Shown here in pieces: positions 43,624-51,958 of a stretch of 55,336 bases of DNA (the first letter of the stretch is position 1; every line of letters begins with the position of its first letter). This stretch comes from Verrucomicrobia bacterium ADurb.Bin006 (GTDB taxonomy: Bacteria > Verrucomicrobiota > Verrucomicrobiia > Limisphaerales > J093). A model generated the notes under the pieces. The model did no database searches, was not told the origin of the DNA, and was given only the letters and a program-made list of their open reading frames with translations. The position numbers were made by a program, and so were the translations under genes. Location of the stretch: the NCBI GenBank assembly GCA_002071485.1, contig MWFF01000180.1:1-55336 (forward strand). The letters run 5' to 3'.

Positions 43624-44250
43624 GTGGCTGAGACGAGCAAACCGAATGTGGGCGGAGGCCGGGGACCCGGACGCGGCCCCGGGCGGATGGGACGCCGCGG
43701 GCGGGGGAGCGAGCATGGCGACGGGGCTGGCGGCGGCCGGACCGGCGATGAGCTGACCGAGAAGATTGTTTATATCAATCGCTCGGCCAAGGTGGTGAAG
43801 GGCGGACGGCGATTCAGCTTCAGCGCCCTGGTGGTTGTCGGGGACAAGAAGGGCCGGGTCGGCTTGGGGCTTGGAAAGGCCGGCGAGGTCGCCGACGCGA
43901 TCCGCAAGGGCGGGGAGAACGCCAAGCATACCATGACTCCGGTCGCCTTGTTTGAGGCGACCATTCCCCATGACGTCTATTTCGTCTTCGACGGCGCCCG
44001 CGTGCTGCTCAGACCCGCATCGCCGGGAACAGGGATCATTGCCGGCAAGACAGTCCGTGCCGTGCTCGAATCCGCCGGCGTGCGCGATGTGCTGAGCAAG
44101 TCGCTCGGATCGAAGAATGCGGCTAATGTCGCCAAGGCCACCCTCGGCGCCCTGAGTCAGTTGCGCCTCCGCGAGGACATTTACAGGCGACGCGGCTTGT
44201 CGCTTCCAGCCAAACCGGAAGCGCCCCTGCCGCAGCCCTCAACCGAATAA
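43624..44250 (+). CDS. rpsE: 30S ribosomal protein S5 with Gly/Arg-rich N-terminus
   Basis: S5 (208 aa) works with S4 and S12 in decoding fidelity. The core begins at [20 protein letters not shown], with [20 protein letters not shown] and [11 protein letters not shown]. About 40 extra N-terminal residues are rich in glycine and arginine ([19 protein letters not shown]), and there is a proline-rich tail. The GTG start has a strong AAGGAG upstream. Its stop is only six bases from rplO, so rpmD (L30) is absent. Confidence 0.97.
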   Translation: MAETSKPNVGGGRGPGRGPGRMGRRGRGSEHGDGAGGGRTGDELTEKIVYINRSAKVVKGGRRFSFSALVVVGDKKGRVGLGLGKAGEVADAIRKGGENAKHTMTPVALFEATIPHDVYFVFDGARVLLRPASPGTGIIAGKTVRAVLESAGVRDVLSKSLGSKNAANVAKATLGALSQLRLREDIYRRRGLSLPAKPEAPLPQPSTE

Positions 44251-44256
44251 CCTGTT

Positions 44257-44718
44257 ATGCGCCTGCACAATCTCAAACCTCGTCCCGGGGCAAAACACCC
44301 GCGCAAGCGGGTTGGCCGAGGGGAATCGAGCGGACACGGCCGGACGAGCGGTCGCGGCGGCAAAGGTCAAAGCGCGCGGTCCGGAAGTTCGATTCGCCCC
44401 GCGTTCGAAGGTGGGCAGATGCCCCTGATTCGGCGCATCCCCAAGCGCGGATTCAGCAACGTGCGTCATGGAACCCGGTACATTCCGGTGAATGTCGAGT
44501 CGCTCAACCGATTCGAGGATGGCGCCCGGGTGGACGAAGCGGGTCTGCGAGCCGCCGGGTTGGCGAGGGGCCGGGGCGACGGCATCAAGCTTCTCGGCGA
44601 CGGCGAACTGAAACGGAAGCTCACGGTGTGCGTGAGCGCCTTTAGTCAATCGGCCCGGGCTAAGATCGAAAGCGCCGGCGGCGCGTGCGAACTGGCGCAA
44701 CCGGCAACCTCCGCCTGA
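44257..44718 (+). CDS. rplO: 50S ribosomal protein L15
   Basis: L15 (153 aa) has the glycine/arginine-rich N-terminus KRVGRGESSGHGRTSGRGGK, then RPAFEGGQMPLIRRIPKRGF and a C-terminal core. No Shine-Dalgarno motif precedes the ATG. It comes directly after rpsE, where most bacteria have rpmD. Confidence 0.97.
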   Translation: MRLHNLKPRPGAKHPRKRVGRGESSGHGRTSGRGGKGQSARSGSSIRPAFEGGQMPLIRRIPKRGFSNVRHGTRYIPVNVESLNRFEDGARVDEAGLRAAGLARGRGDGIKLLGDGELKRKLTVCVSAFSQSARAKIESAGGACELAQPATSA

Positions 44719-44735
44719 GGGAGGCGCAGCACTCT

Positions 44736-46133
44736 ATGATCAAGGCGATCTTCAATACCTTCGCAAACTGCTTCAAGATTCCGGAGCTCAAGTCTCGGAT
44801 CATCTTCACAGTTTTGGTCCTGGCGGTTTGCCGGATGGTGGCCTTGATCCCGCTGCCCGGGCTGGATGGCGCAACCCTGGCCCAGTTCTTCGAGCAGAAC
44901 GCGAGCAAGAGCGGCGGTCTGTTGGGCATGTACAGCCTCTTCACGGGAGGCGCCTTGGAACGATGCGCGATCGGCTCCCTCGGCATTATGCCTTACATCA
45001 GCGCCACCATCATTATCCAGCTTCTCAGCGCCGTGATCCCTCAACTGAGCAAGCTCGTTCGTGAAGAGGGCGGTCGCGTCAAGATCGTCCAGTACGGACG
45101 CTACCTCACCGTGCTGTTGTGCCTGGGGCAGGGGTTCTTCATGGCCCTGAGTTGGGAGCATCCCGAGAAGGTGTTCGGCGAAGGATTCGCGGGCGACCTG
45201 ATCCTGATGAAAAACGCGTGGGTCTACCGCATCCAGACGGTGATCTTCCTGACCGCAGGCACGCTCGTCCTGATGTGGCTCGGCGAGCAAATCACCGATC
45301 GCGGGATCGGCAACGGCGTCTCCCTGGTCATTACGATCGGCATTATTTCGCGCCTGCCGATGGCCGTGACGGCCACTTGGATCAAGTTCTTCCCGCCCAG
45401 GGGCGTGCCCTCGAATTGGAATTTCTTCCACGCGGTTATGCTGATTCTCCTCATGCTGACCGTGATCGGAGCCGTGATCGCCGTCATCCAGGCGCAGCGC
45501 AAGATTCCGGTCCAGTACGCCCAGAGGGCCGTGGGGCGCAAGGTCTATGCGGGCGGAACGTCGTTCATGCCGCTGCGGGTCAACTACGCGGGCGTCATGC
45601 CGATTATCTTCGCGCAGGCCATCCTGATGTTTCCTGAGAAGATTTTCTCGACCCTTGCTGGGCTGACCCGGGCCGGGTCGCCGGGCTTCTCGAAGGTGTG
45701 CGAGGCGATCTACGTGCAACTGCAGTACGGCAACTTCACGTATCTCACGCTCGAAGGTCTGATGATTCTGTTTTTCACCTATTTCTGGGTCGCCACCCAG
45801 TTCAATGAGATCCAGATCGCCGATGATCTCAAGAAGTACGGCGGGTACGTTCCCGGAGTCCGTCCCGGCCAGCACACCAGCGATTTCCTCCATCGGGCCA
45901 TGAGCCGCATCACGCTGGCCGGAGGCATCTTCCTGGCCGTCATTGCGATTATCCCAACCCTCCTGTACAAGTGGGTCGACGTGCCTTTCGAGATCGGTCA
46001 GTTCTTCGGCGGGACGAGCCTCTTGATCACGGTCGGCGTGATGCTCGACACGATGCGCCAGATGGAGTCTCATCTGCTCATGCGGCATTACGATGGGTTT
46101 TTGAAGAAGGGGCGGGTCAGGGGGCGGTTTTAG
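44736..46133 (+). CDS. secY: Preprotein translocase subunit SecY
   Basis: This is the channel subunit of SecYEG, 465 aa with about ten membrane helices. TM1 begins SRIIFTVLVLAVCRMVALIP, the plug region follows with GLLGMYSLFTGGALERC, and SIGIMPYISATIIIQLL-like and TDRGIGNGVSLVITIGI segments are typical. The C-terminus ends MRHYDGFLKKGRVRGRF. The ATG at 44736 has GGGAGG upstream; the longer frame to 44685 overlaps rplO. No adk gene follows. Confidence 0.98.
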   Translation: MIKAIFNTFANCFKIPELKSRIIFTVLVLAVCRMVALIPLPGLDGATLAQFFEQNASKSGGLLGMYSLFTGGALERCAIGSLGIMPYISATIIIQLLSAVIPQLSKLVREEGGRVKIVQYGRYLTVLLCLGQGFFMALSWEHPEKVFGEGFAGDLILMKNAWVYRIQTVIFLTAGTLVLMWLGEQITDRGIGNGVSLVITIGIISRLPMAVTATWIKFFPPRGVPSNWNFFHAVMLILLMLTVIGAVIAVIQAQRKIPVQYAQRAVGRKVYAGGTSFMPLRVNYAGVMPIIFAQAILMFPEKIFSTLAGLTRAGSPGFSKVCEAIYVQLQYGNFTYLTLEGLMILFFTYFWVATQFNEIQIADDLKKYGGYVPGVRPGQHTSDFLHRAMSRITLAGGIFLAVIAIIPTLLYKWVDVPFEIGQFFGGTSLLITVGVMLDTMRQMESHLLMRHYDGFLKKGRVRGRF

Positions 46134-46247
46134 GCCTGTATCGCGTGCTGTGCCGCGCCATGGGCGCAGGCGCGTCGGGCGCTCAAGGTTCGGTTGTTCT
46201 ATGGTATTGATCTTTGCCAGCAACATGGGACAGCGGCGGAACAAAGC

Positions 46248-47021
46248 ATGATCATCCTCAAGAGCGAGCGTGATCAGAAGGCAATGCGCGAAGCGGGCGC
46301 AATCGCCGCGCTGGTTCTGAACGAGGTCGCGCGGTTTGTCGCGCCCGGCGTGACGACCCTCGACGTCGACGATTACGCGGCCGCGCGCATGCGGTGTCAC
46401 GGCGCGCGGAGCGCTTTTCTCGGCTATCACAACTATCCGTGCCATGTCTGTATCTCCGTCAACGAGGAAGTCGTGCACGGGATCGCGGGCCGGAGACGAC
46501 TCGAATTCGGGGACCTGGTCAGTATCGACGTCGGCGTGTATTATCACGGCTTTGTGGGCGATACGGCTCGGACTGTTCCGGTAGGAGGCTGCGACGCGCG
46601 CGCCCAGAAGCTCATGGATGTGACCGAGCGGGCCCTCTACGAAGGGATCGCCCAAGCCGTGGCGGGCAAACGCGTCGTGGACGTGTCGCGCGCCATTCAG
46701 CAATTCGTCGAGGCCAATGGGTTCAGCGTGGTGCGGGAGTTCGTCGGACACGGCGTCGGACGGTCCGTGCACGAGGAACCGCAGGTGCCCAATTACGTGG
46801 ATGGAAAGTCGTCGCCCCGGCTGCGTTCGGGCATGACCCTTGCGATCGAGCCGATGGTGAACGCGGGTGGGCCCGGCGTGCGCGTTTTGAGTGACGGATG
46901 GACTGTGGTCAGCGAAGATGGCCTCCCTTCTGCCCATTTCGAGCATACTGTTCTGGTGGGCGAAGGACCGGCCGAGATTCTGACATGTTGTCCAGAGACA
47001 CCATTGAGGCCTTTGCCGTGA
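46248..47021 (+). CDS. map: Type I methionine aminopeptidase
   Basis: This enzyme removes the initiator methionine from new proteins. It is 257 aa. Metal ligands are visible in SIDVGVYYHGFVGDTART (two Asp), GHGVGRSVHEEP (His), TLAIEPMV (Glu) and AHFEHTVLV (Glu). The substrate histidine is in YHNYPCHVCISVNEEVVHGI. The start at MIILKSERDQ is the family start; an in-frame ATG at 46194 is less likely. The last 37 bases overlap infA. In many bacteria adk precedes map; here there is only a 114-base non-coding gap. Confidence 0.97.
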   Translation: MIILKSERDQKAMREAGAIAALVLNEVARFVAPGVTTLDVDDYAAARMRCHGARSAFLGYHNYPCHVCISVNEEVVHGIAGRRRLEFGDLVSIDVGVYYHGFVGDTARTVPVGGCDARAQKLMDVTERALYEGIAQAVAGKRVVDVSRAIQQFVEANGFSVVREFVGHGVGRSVHEEPQVPNYVDGKSSPRLRSGMTLAIEPMVNAGGPGVRVLSDGWTVVSEDGLPSAHFEHTVLVGEGPAEILTCCPETPLRPLP

Positions 47022-47212
47022 TTGTGGCCTCGGGCGGCGGGGTGCCCGTTCGGGCTCGGCTGGCGAATGGGCATCGGTTTGTGGTCTGCGCAACGCGGTC
47101 GGCACGGCGCGCGGTTGCCGGCCTGGCGGTTGGCGACCGGATTCGGGCGCGGTTTTCGCCCTGTGATTTGTCGAAGGGCTGGTACATAGTCGACAGCGAA
47201 GGAAAGCAATGA
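46985..47212 (+). CDS. infA: Translation initiation factor IF-1, strongly diverged
   Basis: This 75-aa OB-fold protein occupies the standard map-infA-rpmJ place. Retained IF-1 landmarks are [32 protein letters not shown] and DLSKGWYIV. The middle segment that normally reads like HISGKMRMNYIRI is replaced by [14 protein letters not shown], so several rRNA-contacting positions differ. The ATG at 46985 lies inside map (37-base overlap), and its stop overlaps the rpmJ start as ATGA, suggesting tight coupling. Identification rests on both similarity and place. A second, canonical infA elsewhere in the genome is possible. Confidence 0.82.
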   Translation: MLSRDTIEAFAVIVASGGGVPVRARLANGHRFVVCATRSARRAVAGLAVGDRIRARFSPCDLSKGWYIVDSEGKQ

Positions 47213-47322
47213 AAGTACGTTCATCGGTCAAAAAGCTCTGCGAGCACTGCAAAGTGGTGCGTCGCAAGGGCGTGGTGCGAGTCATTTGTACCAACGCCCG
47301 GCACAAACAACGGCAAGGTTAA
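47209..47322 (+). CDS. rpmJ: 50S ribosomal protein L36
   Basis: L36 is 37 aa with the zinc set Cys11, Cys14, Cys27 and His32, in the order [27 protein letters not shown]. The start codon overlaps the infA stop by two bases. It is too short for ordinary gene callers, but the family pattern is complete. Confidence 0.96.
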   Translation: MKVRSSVKKLCEHCKVVRRKGVVRVICTNARHKQRQG

Positions 47323-47337
47323 ACTGCAAAGCGCTCT

Positions 47338-47733
47338 ATGGCACGAATTCTCGGAGTGGATATTCCCGGAGAGAAGCGGATCGACATCGCCCTCCGGTAC
47401 GTTTACGGCATCGGACCGTCGAACGCGAAACAGATTCTGGAGCACGCCCAGATTGACCCCGCCGTGCGCGCCAAGAACCTGACCGAACAGCAGCTTTCGC
47501 AAATCGTCCACGCGATCCAGGAAGGCGAGTACGTGATCGAGGGCGACCTGCGGCGGGAGATCGGCTTGAACCTCAAGCGCCTGCAGGGCATCAAGTGCTA
47601 CCGCGGGATGCGGCACATCCGCGGCTTGCCGGTCCGCGGCCAGCGTACTCAGACAAACGCGCGGACGCGCAAGGGACCGCGCAAGACCGTCGGCGTGGTC
47701 CGCAATCCGAAGGCCAAGACCGGCATTCACTAA
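47338..47733 (+). CDS. rpsM: 30S ribosomal protein S13
   Basis: S13 (131 aa) contacts tRNA and the 50S bridge from the head. It contains [33 protein letters not shown] and [20 protein letters not shown]. It follows rpmJ by 15 bases without a Shine-Dalgarno motif. Confidence 0.97.
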   Translation: MARILGVDIPGEKRIDIALRYVYGIGPSNAKQILEHAQIDPAVRAKNLTEQQLSQIVHAIQEGEYVIEGDLRREIGLNLKRLQGIKCYRGMRHIRGLPVRGQRTQTNARTRKGPRKTVGVVRNPKAKTGIH

Positions 47734-47756
47734 CCCACTGATCCAAAGTCATTGCT

Positions 47757-48407
47757 ATGGCTGAAGAGACCAAACCGCAAAAAGCCACTGTCAAGAAAGA
47801 GGCCAAGTCCGAGCCCGCAGCCTCGGAGAAGGCGGCTGTCAAGCCGTCTGCGCCGGCCAAAGGGGCAGCGAAGCCCGATGCCGAAGCGGGCAAGACCGAG
47901 GCGCCCAAAGCCGCGAGAGCGGCCGCCGCCGCGCCGGATCAAAAGGCAGCGGGCGCGCCTGCGCCGGGAGGCCCGGTGGCGGGCATCGCTCCGACGGCGG
48001 CGGATCTGCTGGCGGACGAGATGGCCGGCAAGAAGATTGTCCGGGCCAAAGGGGCGAAGAACATTTCCGCGGGCGTTGCGCATATCCTGGCCACGTTCAA
48101 CAACACCCAGGTGAGCATCACCGACATGCAGGGGAACCTGATCGGATGGTCGACCGCGGGCAAAGTCGGATTCCGCGGGTCGCGGAAGAGCACGGCTTTT
48201 GCCGCCCAGCAGGTTGCCCAGGACGCGGCCCGTCAGGCGATGTCGCACGGCATGCGGGAGGTCGAGGTGCATGTGAAGGGCCCCGGCTCCGGACGCGAAT
48301 CAGCGATCCGGGCTCTGCAGGCAATCGGCCTCGAGATCAGTGTGATCAGGGACCGGACGCCGATTCCCCACAACGGATGCCGCCCCCGCAAGAAGCGTCG
48401 TGTGTGA
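47757..48407 (+). CDS. rpsK: 30S ribosomal protein S11 with long Ala/Lys/Pro-rich N-terminus
   Basis: S11 sits on the 30S platform. The protein is 216 aa against the usual 125-130. The core begins near [20 protein letters not shown], followed by [40 protein letters not shown] and the end [17 protein letters not shown]. About 85 extra residues of low complexity (Ala, Lys, Pro, Glu) precede it. No internal ATG fits the core start, and the reading frame is continuous, so the extension is likely translated. No Shine-Dalgarno motif is seen. Confidence 0.96.
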   Translation: MAEETKPQKATVKKEAKSEPAASEKAAVKPSAPAKGAAKPDAEAGKTEAPKAARAAAAAPDQKAAGAPAPGGPVAGIAPTAADLLADEMAGKKIVRAKGAKNISAGVAHILATFNNTQVSITDMQGNLIGWSTAGKVGFRGSRKSTAFAAQQVAQDAARQAMSHGMREVEVHVKGPGSGRESAIRALQAIGLEISVIRDRTPIPHNGCRPRKKRRV

Positions 48408-48451
48408 CACCCTCAATTCTCGAATCTCGAACCTCAAATCCGCTTTAATTC

Positions 48452-49060
48452 ATGGCTCGCTACACTGGACCGCGCGTTCGCATTAGTCGCCGTTTCGGCA
48501 CCCCGATCTTTGGCGCCTCGAAGTACCTCGAGCGCCGCAATTATGGCCCCGGCGTTCACGGTCCGAAATCGCGCCGCAAGGTGACCGATTACGGTCAGGG
48601 TCTCATCGAGAAGCAAAAGCTGCGCTATTACTACGGGTTGCTCGAACGCCAGTTTCGAGGGGTCTATGAGCGGGCGTTGCGCAAGCGCGGTGTCACGGGC
48701 GAGACGATGCTCCAGATTCTCGAGACGCGTCTGGACAGCATCGTCTATCACCTCGGGTTCGCCAACACCCGGGCGTCGGCCCGGCAGATGGTCAGCCATG
48801 GGCACATCCGGGTCAATGGCCGCAAGGTCGGGATTCCATCGAGCGCCGTGCGTGTCAACGATGTCATCGAGGTGCGGGACCGGAGCGTGTCCCGGCAGAT
48901 GGCCACCAAGAACCTCGAGTCCGCCACGTCGCGGGCCGTACCCGACTGGGTCTCGCTGAATCGCGAGGCCTTTCGGGGGACGATGGTGCGCATGCCCACC
49001 CGGGAGGACATCCAGCCCATTGCCAACGAGCAGGCGGTGGTCGAGTTTTATTCCCGATAG
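48452..49060 (+). CDS. rpsD: 30S ribosomal protein S4
   Basis: S4 (202 aa) is a primary assembly protein and helps decoding accuracy. It contains ARYTGPRVRISRRFGTPIFG, ERRNYGPGVHGPKSRRKVTD and an S4 RNA-binding domain with FANTRASARQMVSHGHIRVN. It is the zinc-free class, without an N-terminal CxxC. The ATG follows a 44-base gap without a ribosome site. Confidence 0.97.
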   Translation: MARYTGPRVRISRRFGTPIFGASKYLERRNYGPGVHGPKSRRKVTDYGQGLIEKQKLRYYYGLLERQFRGVYERALRKRGVTGETMLQILETRLDSIVYHLGFANTRASARQMVSHGHIRVNGRKVGIPSSAVRVNDVIEVRDRSVSRQMATKNLESATSRAVPDWVSLNREAFRGTMVRMPTREDIQPIANEQAVVEFYSR

Positions 49061-49171
49061 GTTCGAGTTCCTGCCGGCTCCCGCGTGGGATGCCGGACGC
49101 AATTATATGGATTCGCCCGGATTGCGGGAAGATCGCGGGCGGATCAGTTTAAAATTGTCGCATATCCAGCC

Positions 49172-50185
49172 ATGCCTGTACGTCTAGGTCGGTTTGAAAT
49201 GCCGAAGCGGTTGTCGAAGGAAGAGGCCACTGCGACGGCGACATATGCCAAGTTCATCGCCGAGCCGTTTGAAACCGGCTACGGCCACACCATCGGCAAC
49301 TCGCTGCGCCGTGTGCTCCTCTCCTCGCTCGAGGGGGCGGCGATCACCTCGGTCAAGATCGCCGGGGCCCAGCACGAGTTCACCGTCGTCGATGGGGTTG
49401 TCGAGGATGTGACCGACATCGTCCTGAACCTGAAGAAGGTCAAGTTCAAGGCGCACAGCCGCGAGCCGCAGACGCTCCTGCTCTCCGTGAACAAGGAAGG
49501 CCCGGTGACCGCCGCCAACATCCAACTCAACCAGCATGTCGAGCTGGTCAATCCTTCCCAGCTCATCTGCACCATCGATCGCAAAAAGAAATTCGAGATG
49601 GAAATCGAGGTGAAGGTCGGACGCGGGTTTTGTCCGGGCGATGAGAACAAGAAGGTCGACCAGGCCATCGGCGTGATCGCCATCGATTCGCTTTTCTCCC
49701 CGGTCGAGCGGGTCCGCTACGCTGTCGAAAACGCGCGCGTCGGGCAAAAGACCGATTACGACCGCCTTCTGCTCGAGATCTGGACCGACGGACGGATCTC
49801 GCCCGATGATGCGCTGGTGCAGACCTCGGCCATTCTCCAGCGCCACCTCGATGTGTTTGTCGGTTACGATAAGAACGCGATCGAATTCGAGGAAGTGACG
49901 GACAGTCAGGATGAGGAGCGGACGCGAATGCGCAAGCTGCTGAACATGAGCGTCAATGAGATCGAGTTGAGCGTGCGCGCGGCGAACTGCCTCAACAATG
50001 CCAACATCACCACCGTTGGGCAGTTGGCTATGAAGTCCGAACAGGAAATGCTCAAGTATCGCAATTTCGGCAAGAAATCGCTCAACGAAATCAAAGAGAA
50101 ACTCCAGGCCCTCAACCTGACCCTGGGCATGAACCTGGACGCCGCCCTCCTCGATCCGCCCAAGGACGAGGCGCGCAAATCCTAA
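49172..50185 (+). CDS. rpoA: DNA-directed RNA polymerase subunit alpha
   Basis: Alpha (337 aa) dimerises to seed polymerase assembly and its C-terminal domain contacts promoters and activators. The N-terminal domain has IAEPFETGYGHTIGNSLRRV and LLSSLEGAAITSVKI. The C-terminal domain has LSVRAANCLNNANITTVGQL and YRNFGKKSLNEIKEKL. The ATG at 49172 is used; an ATG at 49199 or the longer frame to 49085 are less likely. A 111-base gap separates it from rpsD. The tail LLDPPKDEARKS is short. Confidence 0.98.
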   Translation: MPVRLGRFEMPKRLSKEEATATATYAKFIAEPFETGYGHTIGNSLRRVLLSSLEGAAITSVKIAGAQHEFTVVDGVVEDVTDIVLNLKKVKFKAHSREPQTLLLSVNKEGPVTAANIQLNQHVELVNPSQLICTIDRKKKFEMEIEVKVGRGFCPGDENKKVDQAIGVIAIDSLFSPVERVRYAVENARVGQKTDYDRLLLEIWTDGRISPDDALVQTSAILQRHLDVFVGYDKNAIEFEEVTDSQDEERTRMRKLLNMSVNEIELSVRAANCLNNANITTVGQLAMKSEQEMLKYRNFGKKSLNEIKEKLQALNLTLGMNLDAALLDPPKDEARKS

Positions 50186-50200
50186 CCTTCTCCCGCCCCT

Positions 50201-50641
50201 ATGCGACACCTGAAACGCACCGCCAAACTCGGACGCACCAGCGAGCATCGAAAGGCCCTGCTGGCCAACCTGGTGTGCAGTCTGATCAAGAAACGACGGA
50301 TTACCACCACCCTCGCCAAGGCGCGCGCCGCACGGCCCGTGGCCGAGAAGATGATGACCCTGGCCAAAGGGGGCACGCTCCACCACCGACGCCTGGCCTC
50401 GAGCCGCCTGCTCCAGGATGAACAGGCCGTGCGCGTTCTGTTCAACGAACTCGCTCCCGCCCACCGCGATCGGCGAGGCGGCTACACCCGCATCCTTAAG
50501 CTCAACCAACGCCAGGGCGATGCCGCCAGCCTGGCCATCCTCGAATGGGTCGAAGGCGCGCCCGTCGCGACGACCAGCGCGGGTGGAAGCCAGCCCGGCG
50601 CGGCTGCCCCAGACGCCGCCCCTCCGGCGAAAACCAAGTAG
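50201..50641 (+). CDS. rplQ: 50S ribosomal protein L17
   Basis: L17 (146 aa) contains MRHLKRTAKLGRTSEHRKAL, LANLVCSLIKKRRITTTLAK and GGYTRILKLNQRQGDAASLA, plus an alanine/proline-rich tail. It closes the alpha operon and the whole rightward cluster. It converges on the mutT-like gene with a 19-base gap lacking a clear terminator. Confidence 0.97.
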   Translation: MRHLKRTAKLGRTSEHRKALLANLVCSLIKKRRITTTLAKARAARPVAEKMMTLAKGGTLHHRRLASSRLLQDEQAVRVLFNELAPAHRDRRGGYTRILKLNQRQGDAASLAILEWVEGAPVATTSAGGSQPGAAAPDAAPPAKTK

Positions 50642-50660
50642 CGGGCATCGTTCCGCGGAG

Positions 50661-51065
50661 TCACTCGAGCCAGAGATCAGGCATCGACCGGAGTCGGGCC
50701 AGGAGGCTTGTGTCCGCTGTGGGGAATTGATACCGGTCGAGTTCGTCCAGGCCGGCCCACACAAACTGGGCACACCCCACAGCGCGCGGTTCGCCGGTTA
50801 CCCATCGGCATCGGAAGAACTCGATGTGAACCGTCCGGTCGGCGTAAGGATGGTCGACGCACTCGATTCGATCCACGACCGTCACCTCGATGTCGAGTTC
50901 CTCGCGAAGTTCACGGCGCAGGGCGTCCGGATAAGACTCGTCAGGCTCGCATTTGCCCCCGGGGAACTCCCAAAAACCGCCCCACTGATCCGCGGGGTGG
51001 CGTTGTGTAATGAGGACCTTTCCGTCCCGAAAGACCAGCCCCGCCGCAACCTTAACGGCCCTCAC
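50661..51065 (-). CDS. MutT-type Nudix hydrolase
   Basis: This is a 134-aa Nudix protein. The Nudix box GGKCEPDESYPDALRRELRE with ELDI matches Gx5Ex7REUxEExGU except for Asp in place of the last glycine. The QWGGFWEFPGGK segment and terminal VWAGLDELDRYQFP resemble MutT, which removes 8-oxo-dGTP; another nucleotide-linked substrate is possible. The start is GTG. It begins four bases after the stop of the upstream TPR gene, so the two form an operon. Confidence 0.88.
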   Translation of the reverse strand: MRAVKVAAGLVFRDGKVLITQRHPADQWGGFWEFPGGKCEPDESYPDALRRELREELDIEVTVVDRIECVDHPYADRTVHIEFFRCRWVTGEPRAVGCAQFVWAGLDELDRYQFPTADTSLLARLRSMPDLWLE

Positions 51066-51069
51066 AAAA

Positions 51070-51861
51070 CTACTCGACCGGGGCGGCCTCGGTCGTCGCA
51101 GCCGGTGTCGAGGTCTCGACCGTGGACACGGCGTTGGATGGCGGTGTCGCCGGCGCGGCTGTAACCGTCGTTGTCGCGGACGCGACGGGTGCGTTGGTGG
51201 GCTGGTTCAGGTGAGGGAAGCGGCGTTCGAGCTTTTCGAGGAGTTCCCCGGCCTCGCTGGCGATTCTGCCCACCCCGATTTGTTTGCTGAGCTGATCGTA
51301 GATTCGATGTGCCTGTTCGGGCTGGTTCTTGGCCTCGTGGAGAGTCCCCATGGCGAGCCGGGCCCGGAGCGCCACCGCATCCTCCGGAAACTGATTCACA
51401 ACGGCTTGATAAGCAGCCAGCGCGGCATCGACCTGGTCCAGTGCGTCGAGGCTGGCAGCCGCCCCAAAAGCCGCAAGTGGAGCCAAGGGGCTGCCGGAAT
51501 TGTCTTTCTGGAACTGCTCGAAGTACTTTCGGGCCTGGGCGTAGTCCCCTTGGGCGAACAGGTTGCCCGCGGCCAGCAGCAGAGCGCGTTCGCCCGCGCT
51601 GGTGGACTCATACTCGCCGGCGAGTTTCAGAAGGTCGGCCGCCGGAACGACCGAATCCTTGGCGCCGGCTTGCTTGGCCTGCAGCGCCAACAAGGCCCGG
51701 TTGCCTGCCAGTTCCTTCTGTCCGCGGAAGTGGGAATAGACGTACACCACCACGAATAACAGCAGGCCAATGCCGATCCCAAACGCCAGCCGCTTCTTGT
51801 TCAACTCGAGCCAAGCCAGAAACTCATAGGCCTTCGTCGAGTCTGTCGTCGCAGGTCGCAT
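51070..51861 (-). CDS. Membrane-anchored TPR-like protein (YfgM/AncA type)
   Basis: This 263-aa protein has a short N-terminal tail, one membrane helix (about 25-44, LAFGIGIGLLLFVVVYVYSH) and TPR-like helical repeats (for example NLFAQGDYAQARKYFEQFQK and LDQVDAALAAYQAVVNQFPE). A threonine/alanine/proline-rich tail follows. The layout fits the YfgM family, which sits beside SecYEG and helps envelope protein folding in E. coli. The ATG at 51861 (MRPATTD) is preferred; 23 more codons to 51930 overlap the uvrA promoter region. It is co-transcribed with the mutT-like gene. Confidence 0.75.
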   Translation of the reverse strand: MRPATTDSTKAYEFLAWLELNKKRLAFGIGIGLLLFVVVYVYSHFRGQKELAGNRALLALQAKQAGAKDSVVPAADLLKLAGEYESTSAGERALLLAAGNLFAQGDYAQARKYFEQFQKDNSGSPLAPLAAFGAAASLDALDQVDAALAAYQAVVNQFPEDAVALRARLAMGTLHEAKNQPEQAHRIYDQLSKQIGVGRIASEAGELLEKLERRFPHLNQPTNAPVASATTTVTAAPATPPSNAVSTVETSTPAATTEAAPVE

Positions 51862-51921
51862 AAAAGACCGTGATTCTCTGGACGCACCTCGAAAAGGCAA
51901 GCGGGAAATCCCTCGCGTTCG

Positions 51922-51949
51922 TTGACACATCCGGCGTCCCGTTTACACT
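51922..51949 (+). promoter_or_regulatory. Promoter of the uvrA-family gene, nearly leaderless
   Basis: TTGACA (51922-51927) and TACACT (51944-51949) are 16 bases apart. Transcription would begin around 51956, only about three bases before the ATG at 51959. No ribosome site could fit, so translation of a leaderless or nearly leaderless message is implied. Confidence 0.55.
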
Positions 51950-51958
51950 GCGCCCGCT

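Noticed and set aside
46134..46247. Possible adk remnant between secY and map
   Set aside because: None of the three forward frames shows adenylate kinase motifs such as a GxPGxGKGT loop; the gap is simply non-coding.
50642..50660. Bidirectional terminator between rplQ and the mutT-like gene
   Set aside because: The 19 bases contain no stem of useful length and no T-tract.
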